Source: RYN-230 sp963834515
GTDB taxonomy: Bacteria > Actinomycetota > Actinomycetes > Streptosporangiales > Streptosporangiaceae
Assembly (NCBI GenBank): GCA_963834515.1
Contig: CAWICB010000001.1
Coordinates: 372,001-436,000 of the forward strand
Direction: 5' to 3'
DNA: 64,000 bases
The position numbers were made by a program, and so were the translations under genes. Positions 18,409-27,692 of the stretch are shown here, piece by piece. Positions within the stretch are counted from its first letter, which is position 1. Each line of letters starts with the position of its first letter. The notes under the pieces are model-generated. The model worked only from the letters and a program-made list of their open reading frames with translations, searched no databases and was not told the origin of the DNA.

Positions 18409-19477
18409 CGGCCGCTCCCTCCCGGGCCCGGTCCCGGGCCCCTGCCCCGCAGTCTGGCCCGGCCAGGCCGTCCGCTCCAGCGGATTCGCGGTCAGGAGAA
18501 AAGGCCTGGCCACCCGGCGCGCTGGCGCCTGCGCGCCGGCCGCCGGCGCGCTCGCTACCGGCGCGCTGATCGCCGGCCGGCTGGCCACCGGCCGACTGGC
18601 CACCGGCCAGCTGACTACGGGCGCGCTGGCCGAGCTCGCGGAACGCGGCCCAGGTCGCCGACCCGGGCTCGGCCGAGTAGATGACCAGCCGCTGATCGGT
18701 GTCCGGGATGGGCAGCACGTGGCAGTCGAACTCCAGCGGGCCGGCTTCCGGGTGGATGACCTGCTTACGGACCGGGCGGCGAACCGCCACCTGCTGCTCG
18801 GCCCACATCGCGGCGAACCGCGGCGAACTGCCCAGCAGCTCGGTGACCAGTTCCCCGATGCGCCGGTCACCCGGGTAGCGGGCGCAGGCGGCGCGCAGGT
18901 CGGCGACCGACCCGCGGGCGAACGCCAGCGTGTCCGCGTCACTCCACCGCGGGTCGTCGCCGGGCTGGCGGAACATCCAGCGCAGGATGTTCCGGTCCGC
19001 CGCCGGGAACGCGGACAGGTCGCCGATGAAGAACGTGGCCAGCTGGTTCCAGGCCAGCACGTCGTACCGGGCGTCCAGCACGTAGGCGGGCACGGCGTCC
19101 AGGCTGCCCAGCAGGTGCCGGGTGGCCGGGGCCAGTTCCCGCGCTGGGCTGGCGGCCGGCGGCGGGCTCATCCCGGCGATGCGGAACAGGTAGTCCCGCT
19201 CGTCCCGGGTCAGCATCAGCGCGCGGGCCAGCGCGGCCAGGATCTGGTCCGACGGGTGCGGGCCGCGGCCCTGCTCCAGCCGGATGTAGTAGTCGACGGA
19301 CATCCCGGCCAGCTCGGCGACCTCCTGCCGGCGCAGGCCCGGGGTGCGCCGCCGCCCGCCGCCGGGCAGCCCGACGTCGCCGGGCCGCAGCCGGGACCGC
19401 CGGCCGCGCAGGAACCCGGCCAGCTCGTCCCGCCGGATACCCGGCCTGCCAGCCCCGCCGCCCACGAGCTCGTCCAT
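18386..19477 (-). CDS. XRE-family regulator with MmyB-like ligand-binding domain
   Basis: The N-terminal helix-turn-helix (LRRQEVAELAGMSVDYYIRLEQGRG) has the form typical of regulators divergent from SDR genes. Residues of about 110-290 form the MmyB-like domain (DVLAWN, RWMF, FDCHVLPIPDTDQRLVIYSA). The last 75 residues are a Gly/Ala/Ser low-complexity tail (GGQSAGGQPAG) and may be unstructured. The ATG at 19477 was chosen by domain position. It is divergent from the SDR at 19590, its most likely target. Confidence 0.88.
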   Translation of the reverse strand: MDELVGGGAGRPGIRRDELAGFLRGRRSRLRPGDVGLPGGGRRRTPGLRRQEVAELAGMSVDYYIRLEQGRGPHPSDQILAALARALMLTRDERDYLFRIAGMSPPPAASPARELAPATRHLLGSLDAVPAYVLDARYDVLAWNQLATFFIGDLSAFPAADRNILRWMFRQPGDDPRWSDADTLAFARGSVADLRAACARYPGDRRIGELVTELLGSSPRFAAMWAEQQVAVRRPVRKQVIHPEAGPLEFDCHVLPIPDTDQRLVIYSAEPGSATWAAFRELGQRARSQLAGGQSAGGQPAGDQRAGSERAGGRRAGASAPGGQAFSPDRESAGADGLAGPDCGAGARDRAREGAADAGRGTG

Positions 19478-19589
19478 GGCACCAGCGTGCCTCATCCGCG
19501 CCCCCGGCCGGGCGGCGCAGGGTGGTACCGCCGATCCCAGCCTGGGCTGGTCTCTCCCGCATCCGGGCTGCCCGGGGCAGGCTGGCCGC
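19478..19589. promoter_or_regulatory. Regulator/SDR divergent promoter region with candidate operator
   Basis: The 112-bp spacer contains a perfect inverted repeat CCAGCC-TG-GGCTGG at 19537-19550. A GGTACC palindrome sits just before it (19523-19530 area). Either could be the binding site of the MmyB-type regulator. Confidence 0.4.
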
Positions 19590-20345
19590 ATGACGACTAC
19601 CGCATTGATCACCGGTGCCAACAAGGGGATCGGCTTCGCCACCGCCCGGCTGCTCAGCCAGCGCGGCGTGACCGCGCTGCTCGGCGCCCGGGACGAGCGG
19701 CGGGGCGTTGCGGCCGAACGCGCCCTGCACGACGAGGGCGCGGCCGGCGCCCGGTACGTGCCGCTCGATGTGACCGACGGGACGTCGGCGGCCCGGGCCG
19801 CGGCCTGGATCGAAGCCGAGTACGGCCAGCTCGACATCCTGGTCAACAACGCCGGGATCGCCCGTGGCGACGGCCGCGGTGCGCCCAGCCAGACCACGGC
19901 CGGCACGCTGCGCGAGGTTTTCGAGACCAACGTGTTCGGCGTGGTCACGGTGACCAACGCCATGCTGCCGCTGCTCCGCCGCGCCCCGGCGGCCCGGATC
20001 GTGAACGTGTCCAGCGAGGTCGGCTCGATCGCGTCGATGATGAACCCGGACAGCCCGCTGTGGCCGATGGCGTCGGTGCCCTACCCGGCGTCCAAGGCCG
20101 CGCTGAACATGGTGACGGCCATGTACGCCAAGGAACTGGCCGGCACCCCAGTCAAGGTGAACGCGGCCAACCCCGGCTACTGCGCGACCGACCTCAACGG
20201 GAACAGCGGGTTCCGCACCGCCGGGCAGGGCGCCGAGGTCTGCGTGCACCTGGCCACGCTGCCCGCCGGCGGGCCGACCGGCCAGCTCTGGGGCCACCTG
20301 TGGGCCGCCGGTGACGGCAGGCGGGACGGCGTGCTGCCCTGGTAG
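19590..20345 (+). CDS. Short-chain dehydrogenase/reductase next to MmyB regulator
   Basis: A 251-residue SDR. It has the cofactor motif TGANKGIG, NNAGIA, the catalytic Ser in VNVSSEVG, and Tyr/Lys in YPASKAALN. The sequence resembles the carbonyl-reductase-like SDRs usually found divergent from an MmyB-type regulator, which is exactly the context here. The ATG at 19590 begins MTTTALITG. Control by the divergent regulator is inferred from arrangement. Confidence 0.9.
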   Translation: MTTTALITGANKGIGFATARLLSQRGVTALLGARDERRGVAAERALHDEGAAGARYVPLDVTDGTSAARAAAWIEAEYGQLDILVNNAGIARGDGRGAPSQTTAGTLREVFETNVFGVVTVTNAMLPLLRRAPAARIVNVSSEVGSIASMMNPDSPLWPMASVPYPASKAALNMVTAMYAKELAGTPVKVNAANPGYCATDLNGNSGFRTAGQGAEVCVHLATLPAGGPTGQLWGHLWAAGDGRRDGVLPW

Positions 20346-20381
20346 CCCCACGCACTGGCCGGGACCGGGGACAATGGACGG

Positions 20382-23300
20382 GTGCGCATTGGCATTCTCG
20401 GCCCGCTGGAGGTGCGCGGCGACGCCGGGCAGCCCGTTGGACTGGGCGGCCCGCGGCTGCGCGCGCTGGTGATCCGGCTCGCCCTGGACCCGGGCCACAC
20501 CATTTCCGCCGAACGCCTGTCCGGGGATCTGTGGCCCGGCGACGGCCCGGCCGATACGGGCAACGCGCTCCAGGCCCTGGTCTCCCGGCTGCGGCATGCG
20601 GCCGGGCCGGGCTTCGTGCAGCACCGGGCGGGCGGTTACGCGCTGGCCGTGTCGCCGGGTGAGGTGGACGCGGCCGAGTTTGACCGGCTGGTCGGCGTGG
20701 CCCGGGCCGCGCTGGCTGCCGGGGACGCAGAGCAGGGTGCGGCGGTGCTGCGCGATGCGCTGGGCCTGTGGCGCGGCCCGGCGCTAGCCGACGTGCCGGA
20801 CGCGCCGTTCGCGGCTGGCCCGGTGGCCCGGCTGGAAGAACTCCGGCTGGCCGCCACCGAAGACCGGGTCGAGGCCGACCTGGCCCTGGGCCGGGGTGCG
20901 GAACTGGCCCCCGAACTGGAGGAACTGGCCGCCGCGCACCCGCTGCGGGAGCGGCTGCGCGGCCAGCTCATGCGGGTGCTGTACCTGGCCGGCCGGCAGG
21001 GTGACGCACTGGCCGTGTACCAGGAGACCCGGGAACTGCTCGCCGACCAGCTCGGCGTGGACCCGTCGCCCGCATTGTCGGAGGTCCACCTGGCCATCTT
21101 GCGCGGTGCTATCCCGGGGGGGCGACCCCCCGGAACCCCCCGCTCGCCGCTGCGCGCCGAACGCAGTATTGATCCGGGGGGGCGACCCCCCTGGACCCCC
21201 CGCTCGCCGCTGCGCGCCGAACGCCGACTCGGCGAGCACCCGCCTGCGGCGGGCCCCGCCTCGCCGGCGCAGGCTACGGCTGGCCTGGACAGCCCCAGGG
21301 CTAACACCGGCCACCTTCCGGCGCAGCTGACCAGCTTCGTGGGCCGGGACGAGGAACTGAACCGGGTGGGCAAGCTGCTCGACGAGGCCCGCCTGGTCAC
21401 GCTGACCGGGCCGGGCGGCACCGGCAAGACCCGGCTGGCCGTCGAGGCCGCCGCGCGGCTGGGCGGCCAGGCGCCAGACGGGGCCTGGTTCGTCCCGCTG
21501 GCCCCGGTGCGGGACGCGATGGACGTGCCGCAGGCGGTGCTGGCCGCGCTCGGCGTGCCGGAGGCCACCCGGGCCGCTGACACGGTCTGGATCACCGTGC
21601 TGCCGCCGCTGGACCGGCTGGCCGAGGCCGTGGCCAGCCGGCAGCTCGTGCTCGTGCTGGACAACTGCGAGCACCTGATCGCCGCGGTGGCCGAACTGGC
21701 CGGGCGGGTACTGGCCGCCGCCCCGGGCGTGCGCATCCTGGCCACCAGCCGGGAACCGCTCGGCGTGATCGGTGAGACGCTCTGCCCGGTGCCCGCGCTC
21801 CCGCTGCCGCCGCCGGACGTCACGGCCAGCGAGGCCATGGAGTACGGGGCGGTCCGGCTGCTCACCGAGCGTGCGGGCGCGGTCCGGCCCGGGTTCACCG
21901 TTGATCCGGACACCATCGGCCCGGTGGTCCGGATCTGCCGCGCGCTGGACGGCAATCCGCTGGCCATCGAGCTGGCTGCGGCCCGGCTGCGCTCGCTCAC
22001 CGCGGCGCAGGTGGCGGCGCGGCTCGATGACCGGTTCGGGCTGCTGCGGTCGGGCAGCCGGACCGCGCTGCCCCAGCACCAGACGCTGCGCGCCATCGTG
22101 GACTGGAGCTGGGACCTGCTCGGCGACGACGAGCGCACCGTGCTGCGCCGGCTGTCCGTGTTCAGCGGCGGCGCATCGCCGGACGCGGCCGAGCACATCT
22201 GCGCCCTGGCCGGGGATGGCACGCAGATCATCGACCTGGTCGCCGCTTTGGTGGACAAGTCGCTGGTCACCGCGGCCGGTGAGACCGACGTCCGCTATCA
22301 CCTGCTCGAGACCGTCCGGGCCTACGCGGCGGAACGGCTGGCCGAGTCGGGGGAGCAGGACCAGGTACAGGCCGGGCACGCGCAGTACTTCCTCGCCCTC
22401 GCGGAGCGGGCCGAGCCCAAGCTGCGCGGCCCGGACCAGCTGGACTGGCTGGCCCGGCTGTCCGCCGAGCACGACAACTTCGTGGCCGCGCTGCGGTACG
22501 CGGCCGGTGTCCGCGACGTGCCCGCGGCGCTCCGGTTCGTGGCCGCACTGACCTGGTTCTGGCTGATGCGCGACTACGAGACCGAAGCGGGCGAGTGGGC
22601 GACCGAGGTGCGCGACCTGGCCGGGGATCAGGCGCCACCCGGTCTGGCCGACGCGTATGCCGTCTGTCACGTGCTGGCCGCTCTGACCCTGGTCGCGAAC
22701 ACCACCGAGGCCACCCCTGGCCTGCTGATGGACACGTTGCGCACCGCGGTCGCGGTAGCCGGGCCGGATACTCAGCACTCGCTGCTGCGGCTGGCCACGC
22801 CGATGCTGGCGTTCTTCGGCGGGGATACCGAGCGGGGGCTCAGCGAGCTGCGCATGCTGGACGACCGCGCGGATCCGTGGGTCCGCGCCGCCGGGCTGGC
22901 CGCGGCCGGGCACCTGGCCATGAACGCTGGGCAGCTCGGTCAGGCCGCCGCCGACCTGGCCCAGAGCCACGCGGGCTTCACCGCCATCGGCGACCGGTGG
23001 GGGCTGGTCGTGAGCCTGGCTGGCCTGGCTGACGTAGCCCTGGCCCGCGACGATCCCGATGCGGCGGTGCGGCTGCTGGAGGAGGCCCGCGCGCTGGCCG
23101 CCAGCGGGCTGCACGGCAACTTCGCCGACATGATGCTGATCAAGCTGGGCCAGGCGCGGGCCCGGCAGGGCGACACCGACGCGGCCCGGGCCGACCTGGA
23201 GCGCGGGGTGTACATAGCGGAGCGGATCGGCGAGCGGGACGAGGCGGCGTCCGGGTACCTGGAACTGGCTGAGCTGGCCCGGCAGCTCGGCGAGCCGGAC

Positions 23301-23750
23301 CGGGCCCGGGAGCTGGTCCGGCAGGCGGTGGCCGCCGCCGAGGCGCACCCGGGGCGGCCCGGGATGATGTCCATCGCGGCGACCGCCTACAGCAAGCTCG
23401 GCTGCCTCGATGAGCAGCAGGGCGACCTGGCCTCGGCGGCCGGCTGGCACGCGCAGGCGGTCAGCACGGTCGGCGAGCATGAAGACGTGTTCCTGCCCAA
23501 CCATCCGGTGGCGGCCCTGGTGGCCGAAGGCTGCGCCGCGCTGGCCGCGGCCCGGGGCCAGCACCACCGGGCCGCGGAACTGCTCGGTCTCGCGCACACC
23601 CTGCACGGCTTCCGGGACGCGGCCAGCCTCGAGGTGCGCCGGGTCACCGCGCTGTCGTCGGCCGCGCTCGGCGCGGACGGCTTCAGCGCCGCCTACGCCC
23701 AGGGCCAGCGCCTGGCCCGGGCCGACCTGGCCGCGCTGACCGCGGCCTGA
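20382..23750 (+). CDS. AfsR-like regulator: SARP domain + NB-ARC ATPase + TPR
   Basis: A 1122-residue multidomain regulator. It has a winged helix (about 1-95), BTAD (about 96-240), a linker, an NTPase with Walker A GPGGTGKT (about residue 345) and Walker B-like LVLVLDNCEH, a winged helix (LVDKSLV region), and C-terminal TPR-like repeats (about 700-1110). Such STAND proteins act as ligand- or phosphorylation-gated switches for secondary metabolism. The linker holds two 20-residue repeats of PGGRPP-TPRSPLRAER type, encoded by a 60-nt tandem DNA repeat. The GTG at 20382 starts MRIGILGPLEVRG. It follows the SDR by 36 bp on the same strand. Confidence 0.92.
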   Translation: MRIGILGPLEVRGDAGQPVGLGGPRLRALVIRLALDPGHTISAERLSGDLWPGDGPADTGNALQALVSRLRHAAGPGFVQHRAGGYALAVSPGEVDAAEFDRLVGVARAALAAGDAEQGAAVLRDALGLWRGPALADVPDAPFAAGPVARLEELRLAATEDRVEADLALGRGAELAPELEELAAAHPLRERLRGQLMRVLYLAGRQGDALAVYQETRELLADQLGVDPSPALSEVHLAILRGAIPGGRPPGTPRSPLRAERSIDPGGRPPWTPRSPLRAERRLGEHPPAAGPASPAQATAGLDSPRANTGHLPAQLTSFVGRDEELNRVGKLLDEARLVTLTGPGGTGKTRLAVEAAARLGGQAPDGAWFVPLAPVRDAMDVPQAVLAALGVPEATRAADTVWITVLPPLDRLAEAVASRQLVLVLDNCEHLIAAVAELAGRVLAAAPGVRILATSREPLGVIGETLCPVPALPLPPPDVTASEAMEYGAVRLLTERAGAVRPGFTVDPDTIGPVVRICRALDGNPLAIELAAARLRSLTAAQVAARLDDRFGLLRSGSRTALPQHQTLRAIVDWSWDLLGDDERTVLRRLSVFSGGASPDAAEHICALAGDGTQIIDLVAALVDKSLVTAAGETDVRYHLLETVRAYAAERLAESGEQDQVQAGHAQYFLALAERAEPKLRGPDQLDWLARLSAEHDNFVAALRYAAGVRDVPAALRFVAALTWFWLMRDYETEAGEWATEVRDLAGDQAPPGLADAYAVCHVLAALTLVANTTEATPGLLMDTLRTAVAVAGPDTQHSLLRLATPMLAFFGGDTERGLSELRMLDDRADPWVRAAGLAAAGHLAMNAGQLGQAAADLAQSHAGFTAIGDRWGLVVSLAGLADVALARDDPDAAVRLLEEARALAASGLHGNFADMMLIKLGQARARQGDTDAARADLERGVYIAERIGERDEAASGYLELAELARQLGEPDRARELVRQAVAAAEAHPGRPGMMSIAATAYSKLGCLDEQQGDLASAAGWHAQAVSTVGEHEDVFLPNHPVAALVAEGCAALAAARGQHHRAAELLGLAHTLHGFRDAASLEVRRVTALSSAALGADGFSAAYAQGQRLARADLAALTAA
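21112..21224 (+). repeat. 60-nt tandem repeat inside the AfsR-like gene
   Basis: Two copies with exact 60-bp period begin at about 21114 and 21174. Each contains a G-run/C-run foldback (GGGGGGGCGACCCCCC) followed by CCCCCCGCTCGCCGCTGC and a CGCGCCGAACGC end. Because the period is a multiple of three, the frame stays open. It sits in the linker between the BTAD and ATPase domains. Confidence 0.85.
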
Positions 23751-23806
23751 CCCGCCCCGGCACCGCTACGTAGGTGCGGGCGGCGGGCCAGGCGGCGCGC
23801 CGGGGG

Positions 23807-24640
23807 TCAGACCCGGCGGCGGTACATCCGCATGGCCAGCGGGAAGGCCACCAGCACGATGGCGGCCGCCCAGGCCAGCGCGTACAGCACGTGCGTGGCC
23901 ACCGGGCCGCCCACGGTCAGCCCGCGCACCGAATCGGCCAGCGAGGTGACCGGGTTGACCTTGACCCAACCCTGCAGCCAGCCCGGCAGGGTGGCCGTGT
24001 TCGGCATCAGGATGCTGCTGCCGAACACCAGCGGCATCATGAAGATGAACGAGATCCCCTGCACGGTTTCCGGCCCTGGCGCGATCAGGCCGATCAGCAC
24101 CGAGATCCAGCAGAAGGCCAGGTAGAACACGTAGACCAGGAGGAACGCGGCCAGGGCCGGGAGCATCCCAGTGTGGAACCGGAAGCCGAGCACCGAGCCG
24201 AACCCGATCAGCACGGCCATCGCCACGCAGAAACGGACCGTGTCGCCGAGCACGGCGCCGACCAGCGGCGAGGACCTGGCGATGGGCAGGCTGCGGAACC
24301 GGTCGAACACGCCCTGGTGGATGTCCTCGCACAGCGCCGTGCCCAGGCCCATAGTGGCGAACATCGCTATCTGCGCGACCAGCCCGGGCAGCAGCAGCTC
24401 CAGGTAGGCGTGCGTGCTGCCGGCCACCGCGCCGCCGAACACGTAGAGGAACAGCACCAGGAAGACGATCGGCATCAGCGTCACGTCGAGCAGCTTCTCC
24501 GGGGAGTGCTTGAGCTGGGTTACGTTGCGCCAGGCCAGGGTCAGCGCGTTGGCGATGCCCTGCCGGGCGCCGATGCGGCGGCGCAGCGGGGCCGGCTCGC
24601 GGGCCGGTGCGGCCGTGGCGGGTACGTCCAGGGTGGTCAT
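23807..24640 (-). CDS. ABC transporter permease, DrrB/ABC-2 type
   Basis: A 277-residue membrane protein with six hydrophobic segments and the ABC-2 pattern (MFATMGLGTALCEDIHQGVFDR; FIFMMPLVFGSS). It is the membrane partner of the ATPase encoded just upstream. Its ATG at 24640 overlaps the ATPase stop as ATGA, so translation is coupled. DrrAB-like exporters pump drugs, lipids or other hydrophobic compounds; the substrate here is unknown. Confidence 0.92.
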   Translation of the reverse strand: MTTLDVPATAAPAREPAPLRRRIGARQGIANALTLAWRNVTQLKHSPEKLLDVTLMPIVFLVLFLYVFGGAVAGSTHAYLELLLPGLVAQIAMFATMGLGTALCEDIHQGVFDRFRSLPIARSSPLVGAVLGDTVRFCVAMAVLIGFGSVLGFRFHTGMLPALAAFLLVYVFYLAFCWISVLIGLIAPGPETVQGISFIFMMPLVFGSSILMPNTATLPGWLQGWVKVNPVTSLADSVRGLTVGGPVATHVLYALAWAAAIVLVAFPLAMRMYRRRV

Positions 24641-25605
24641 GCCGCCCTCCCTTCGTCGTCGGTGATGTCGTCGGCCAGGTGGCCGGTCAGGGTGAAGAAG
24701 ACCTCGTCCAGGCTGGGCAGCCGGAACGCGAGTTCGGCGGCCAGCAGGCCCGCCTCGTCCAGCCGCCGGACCACGGCCAGGAGCAGCGCCGGGTCGCTGG
24801 CCGGCGCGGTGACCAGGCCGATGTCGCTGACGACCTCCGGGGCCGCCCCGGTCACCTGGGCCACGATCGTGGCCAGCTCCGCGGTCCGCTCCTGGTCGGC
24901 GGCCCGCACCATCAGGGTCTGGCCGCCGGTCCGCGACTTCAGCTCGGCCGGCGTGCCCTCCGCGACCAGCCGGCCGTGGTCGATGACCGCGATCTGGTCG
25001 GCCAGCTCGTCGGCCTCCTCCAGGTACTGCGTGGTGAGCAGCACGGTCGCACCGCCGGCCACGATGCCGCGGATGGTGTCCCACACCTGGCTGCGGGCCC
25101 GCGGGTCCAGCCCGGTGGTGGGCTCGTCCAGGAACAGCACCTGCGGCTCGCCGACCAGGCTGGCGGCCAGGTCGAGGCGGCGCCGCATGCCGCCGGAGTA
25201 GGTCTTGGCCGCCCGCCCGGCCGCGCCGGCCAGCTCGAACTGCTCCAGCAGGCCGGCCGCCCGGCGGCGGGCCTCGGCCCGGCGCAGGCCGAGCAGCCGG
25301 CCGATCATCACCATGTTCTCGGTGCCGGTCAGTTCCTCGTCCACCGAGGCGAACTGGCCGGTCAGCGCGATCAGCTGGCGTACCTGCACGGCCTCGGTGA
25401 CCACGTCGTAGCCGCAGATCCGGGCCTGGCCGGCGTCCGGCTGGAGCAGCGTGGCCAGCATCCGGACCGCGGTGGTCTTGCCCGCACCGTTCGGGCCGAG
25501 CAGGGCGAGCACGGTGCCACGCCCGGCTCGCAGATCGACCCCGCGCAGCGCCTTGGTCTGGCCGAAGCGCTTGACCAGCCCTTCGGCCTCGATCATGTCC
25601 GTCAT
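24637..25605 (-). CDS. ABC transporter ATP-binding protein, DrrA type
   Basis: A 322-residue ATPase. It has Walker A GPNGAGKT, the signature YSGGMRRRLDLAASL, Walker B VLFLDEPTTGLD and the H-loop region LLTTQYLEEAD. The C-terminal 90 residues match the DrrA-type regulatory extension (LPSLDEVFFTLTG). The ATG at 25605 is preceded by AGGA; a second in-frame ATG lies three codons on. It forms an operon with the permease through an ATGA overlap. No regulator gene is adjacent on the same strand. Confidence 0.93.
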   Translation of the reverse strand: MTDMIEAEGLVKRFGQTKALRGVDLRAGRGTVLALLGPNGAGKTTAVRMLATLLQPDAGQARICGYDVVTEAVQVRQLIALTGQFASVDEELTGTENMVMIGRLLGLRRAEARRRAAGLLEQFELAGAAGRAAKTYSGGMRRRLDLAASLVGEPQVLFLDEPTTGLDPRARSQVWDTIRGIVAGGATVLLTTQYLEEADELADQIAVIDHGRLVAEGTPAELKSRTGGQTLMVRAADQERTAELATIVAQVTGAAPEVVSDIGLVTAPASDPALLLAVVRRLDEAGLLAAELAFRLPSLDEVFFTLTGHLADDITDDEGRAA

Positions 25606-25679
25606 CTGTCATGTCCTGTCATCGGCTGCTGGGTACGCGTCCACTGTGCCGGGCCGCGCTGACAGGTCCCGGACAGCGC

Positions 25680-25731
25680 GCTGACAGCCGGCGGCCGGGC
25701 CGCTGACGGCGCCGGTCAGCCGGCTGTCAGC
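25680..25731 (-). terminator. Hairpin at the end of the 2-hydroxyacid dehydrogenase gene
   Basis: Thirteen-base arms GCTGACAGCCGGC (25680-25692) and GCCGGCTGTCAGC (25719-25731) are perfectly inverted. The right arm overlaps the last codons of the gene. No U-tract follows. Confidence 0.5.
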
Positions 25732-26672
25732 ACCCGGACCGGTGCCCCGCGCTGCCAGGCCGCGATGCTGTCCACCGCGTCGGCGTACCAGGTCCGCATG
25801 GTGCGCGCGGTCACGTAACCGATGTGCGGGGTCAGTACGGTGCGGGGGGCGTTACGCAAAGGATCGTCGGGTGGGAGTGGCTCGCTGTCGTAGACGTCCA
25901 GGCCCGCGCCCGCGATCCAGCCCTCGTGCAGCGCGCGGAGGAGTGCGGCGCGCTCGACGATCGGCCCGCGCGATGTGTTGACCAGGTATGCGGTTGGCTT
26001 CATGCTGCTGAGCTCGCGTTCGGTGACCAGGTTCCTGGTCCGGCCGGACAGCACCAGGTGGATGCTGACCACGTCGGCGGACGTGAACAGGTCGGCCTGG
26101 CTGACGGCGCGGACGCCCGCGTCCGCGGCGATTGCCGGGTCGAGGTGCTCGCTCCACGCGATCACGTCCATCTCGAACGCGTGGGCGATCCGGGCCATCT
26201 GGTGGCCGATCCGGCCCAGCCCGGCCAGGCCGAGCGTCGCGCCCATCAGGTCCATGCCGACGGTGTGCTGCCAGCCTCCGTCCCGGACCGCGGCCGTTTC
26301 CGCAGGCAGATGCCGGGCCAGCGACAAGATCAGCCCCCAGGTCAGCTCGGCCGTACTGGCGGTGCGCGGGCCGCCGGTGGCCGACACCGTCACGCCGTGC
26401 TCGGCGGCCGCCCGCAGGTCGATGGCGGCGTTGGCCCGGCCAGTGGTGACCAGCAGCCTCAGCTCGGGCAGCCTGCTGAACAGGGCCCGGTCGAAACGGG
26501 TCCGCTCGCGCATGGCCACCACCACGCCGGCCCCGGCCAGCGCGGCCACCAGGTCGTCCCCGGCCAGGTGCTCGCGGACGGCGGTCCACTGTGCGCCGGA
26601 CGGCTGGCCGTCCAGCCCGTAATCCGCCACCAGCCCCTGATAGTCGTCCAGCGCCACCACACGCAGGGTCAT
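25716..26672 (-). CDS. D-isomer-specific 2-hydroxyacid dehydrogenase
   Basis: A 318-residue NAD-dependent enzyme. It has the Rossmann motif GLAGLGRIGHQMAR, catalytic Arg in VNTSRGP, Glu in YDSEPLP and the His of LTPHIGY. This fits oxidation of a D-2-hydroxyacid or reduction of a 2-oxoacid. It lacks the C-terminal ACT domain of the SerA gene found elsewhere in the window, so it is probably a catabolic or detoxifying member. The ATG at 26672 has GGGAGGC upstream. Confidence 0.9.
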   Translation of the reverse strand: MTLRVVALDDYQGLVADYGLDGQPSGAQWTAVREHLAGDDLVAALAGAGVVVAMRERTRFDRALFSRLPELRLLVTTGRANAAIDLRAAAEHGVTVSATGGPRTASTAELTWGLILSLARHLPAETAAVRDGGWQHTVGMDLMGATLGLAGLGRIGHQMARIAHAFEMDVIAWSEHLDPAIAADAGVRAVSQADLFTSADVVSIHLVLSGRTRNLVTERELSSMKPTAYLVNTSRGPIVERAALLRALHEGWIAGAGLDVYDSEPLPPDDPLRNAPRTVLTPHIGYVTARTMRTWYADAVDSIAAWQRGAPVRVLTAG

Positions 26673-27011
26673 TGCGCCTCCCGCTGGCTGCCACCATTTT
26701 CGCTGGCCAGGTTATGGCTGTTGCTGGTGGGGCCGCTACGGCCGGGTGTCCAGTCCGGCCAGCCCGGTGTGGAGTGCGCCAGCCCGGTGAGGAGTGCGCC
26801 AGCCCGGCCGGGAGACCTTATGCTCAGTCAGATACCAGGTCACCTCGGCCACGGAGGCAGGACGAGGTCGGTCTGCCCTCCGGTGACGTGCCCTCCCGCG
26901 GAGCCGGGTCTGGCCGGGAGATCGCGCGGCAACGTAACGGGGCCATCGCGGTCTCCCAACCGGGCGCGATTCCCTGAGCTGATCCCTACCCTCGCCGCGG
27001 GAGCGATGATC
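26673..27011. other. Intergenic region upstream of tetR with a 20-bp tandem repeat
   Basis: No gene is recognised. Two near-identical 20-bp units AGCCCGGTG(T/A)GGAGTGCGCC occupy 26761-26800, with a partial third to 26809. Being between divergent starts, the repeats could carry binding sites, but nothing proves it. The final bases GGGAG (26999-27003) serve the TetR gene. Confidence 0.5.
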
Positions 27012-27605
27012 ATGGCGGAAGAACCGGAACCGGGCACCGGGCGCGAACGGGTGGCCCGGGCTGCCTACGAACTCTTCTGCCGGGCCGGCGTCCGGTCGGT
27101 GGGCGTCAACGCCGTCATCGAGCGGGCCGGCACGGCCAAGATGACGCTGTACCGGAATTTCCCGTCCAAGGACGACCTGATCATCGACTTCCTGCGCCGC
27201 CGCGAGGAACTCTGGACGCACGGCTGGCTGGAGGCCGAGATCCAGCGCCGCGCGGACACCCCGCAGGAACAGCTGCTGGCGGTCTTCGATGCGCTCGGGG
27301 AATGGTTCAGCCAGCCGGACTTCGCCGGCTGCTCGTTCCTCACCACCATGATCGAGATCAGCGACCGGGCCCATCCGGTGCACCAGGCCGCTGTAGCGCA
27401 CCTGGCCAATATTCGTGGCTTCCTGTCCCGGCTGGCCGCGGCGGCCGGCGTTGGCGACCCCAATGGTTTCGCCCGGCAGTGGCACCTGCTGATGAAGGGC
27501 GCCACCATGTCCGCTCAGGAAGGCGATCTGGCCGCGGCGGCCCGGGCCCGCGAGATCGGCGAGCTCCTGCTCACGTCCGCTACCGCCACGGCCGGCCCGG
27601 GTTAG
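27012..27605 (+). CDS. TetR family transcriptional regulator
   Basis: A 197-residue regulator. The DNA-binding region includes RVARAAYELFCRAGVRSVG and KMTLYRNFPSKDDLI, the usual TetR_N helices. The C-terminal domain has GCSFLTTMIEISD, seen in AcrR-type members. I chose the second ATG (27012) because GGGAG is eight bases upstream of it, whereas the ATG at 27006 would be only two bases away. It is divergent from the dehydrogenase gene at 26672, a possible target. Confidence 0.88.
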   Translation: MAEEPEPGTGRERVARAAYELFCRAGVRSVGVNAVIERAGTAKMTLYRNFPSKDDLIIDFLRRREELWTHGWLEAEIQRRADTPQEQLLAVFDALGEWFSQPDFAGCSFLTTMIEISDRAHPVHQAAVAHLANIRGFLSRLAAAAGVGDPNGFARQWHLLMKGATMSAQEGDLAAAARAREIGELLLTSATATAGPG

Positions 27606-27640
27606 CGCTCACTTCGTATACCGCAGTTAAGGAACGGTCA

Positions 27641-27664
27641 ACGCGCCAGCGGCACCTGGCGTGT
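27641..27664 (+). terminator. Candidate terminator hairpin after tetR
   Basis: ACGCGCCAG (27641-27649) pairs with CTGGCGTGT (27656-27664), nine pairs including one G-U, around a six-base loop. It is 36 bp after the stop and has no U-tract. Confidence 0.4.
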
Positions 27665-27692
27665 CGGCTGACCGTGCAGTACTTGTGGAAGC

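Noticed and set aside
20784..23606. Open frame of 940 codons antisense to the AfsR-like gene
   Set aside because: High GC keeps antisense frames open; the translation is Gln/Arg/Gly/His-rich with no domain, while the plus strand encodes a clear multidomain protein.
25613..25679. Direct repeats of GCTGACAG upstream of the ABC exporter
   Set aside because: The copies are short, irregular and partly belong to the terminator stem of the neighbouring gene, so no operator was called.
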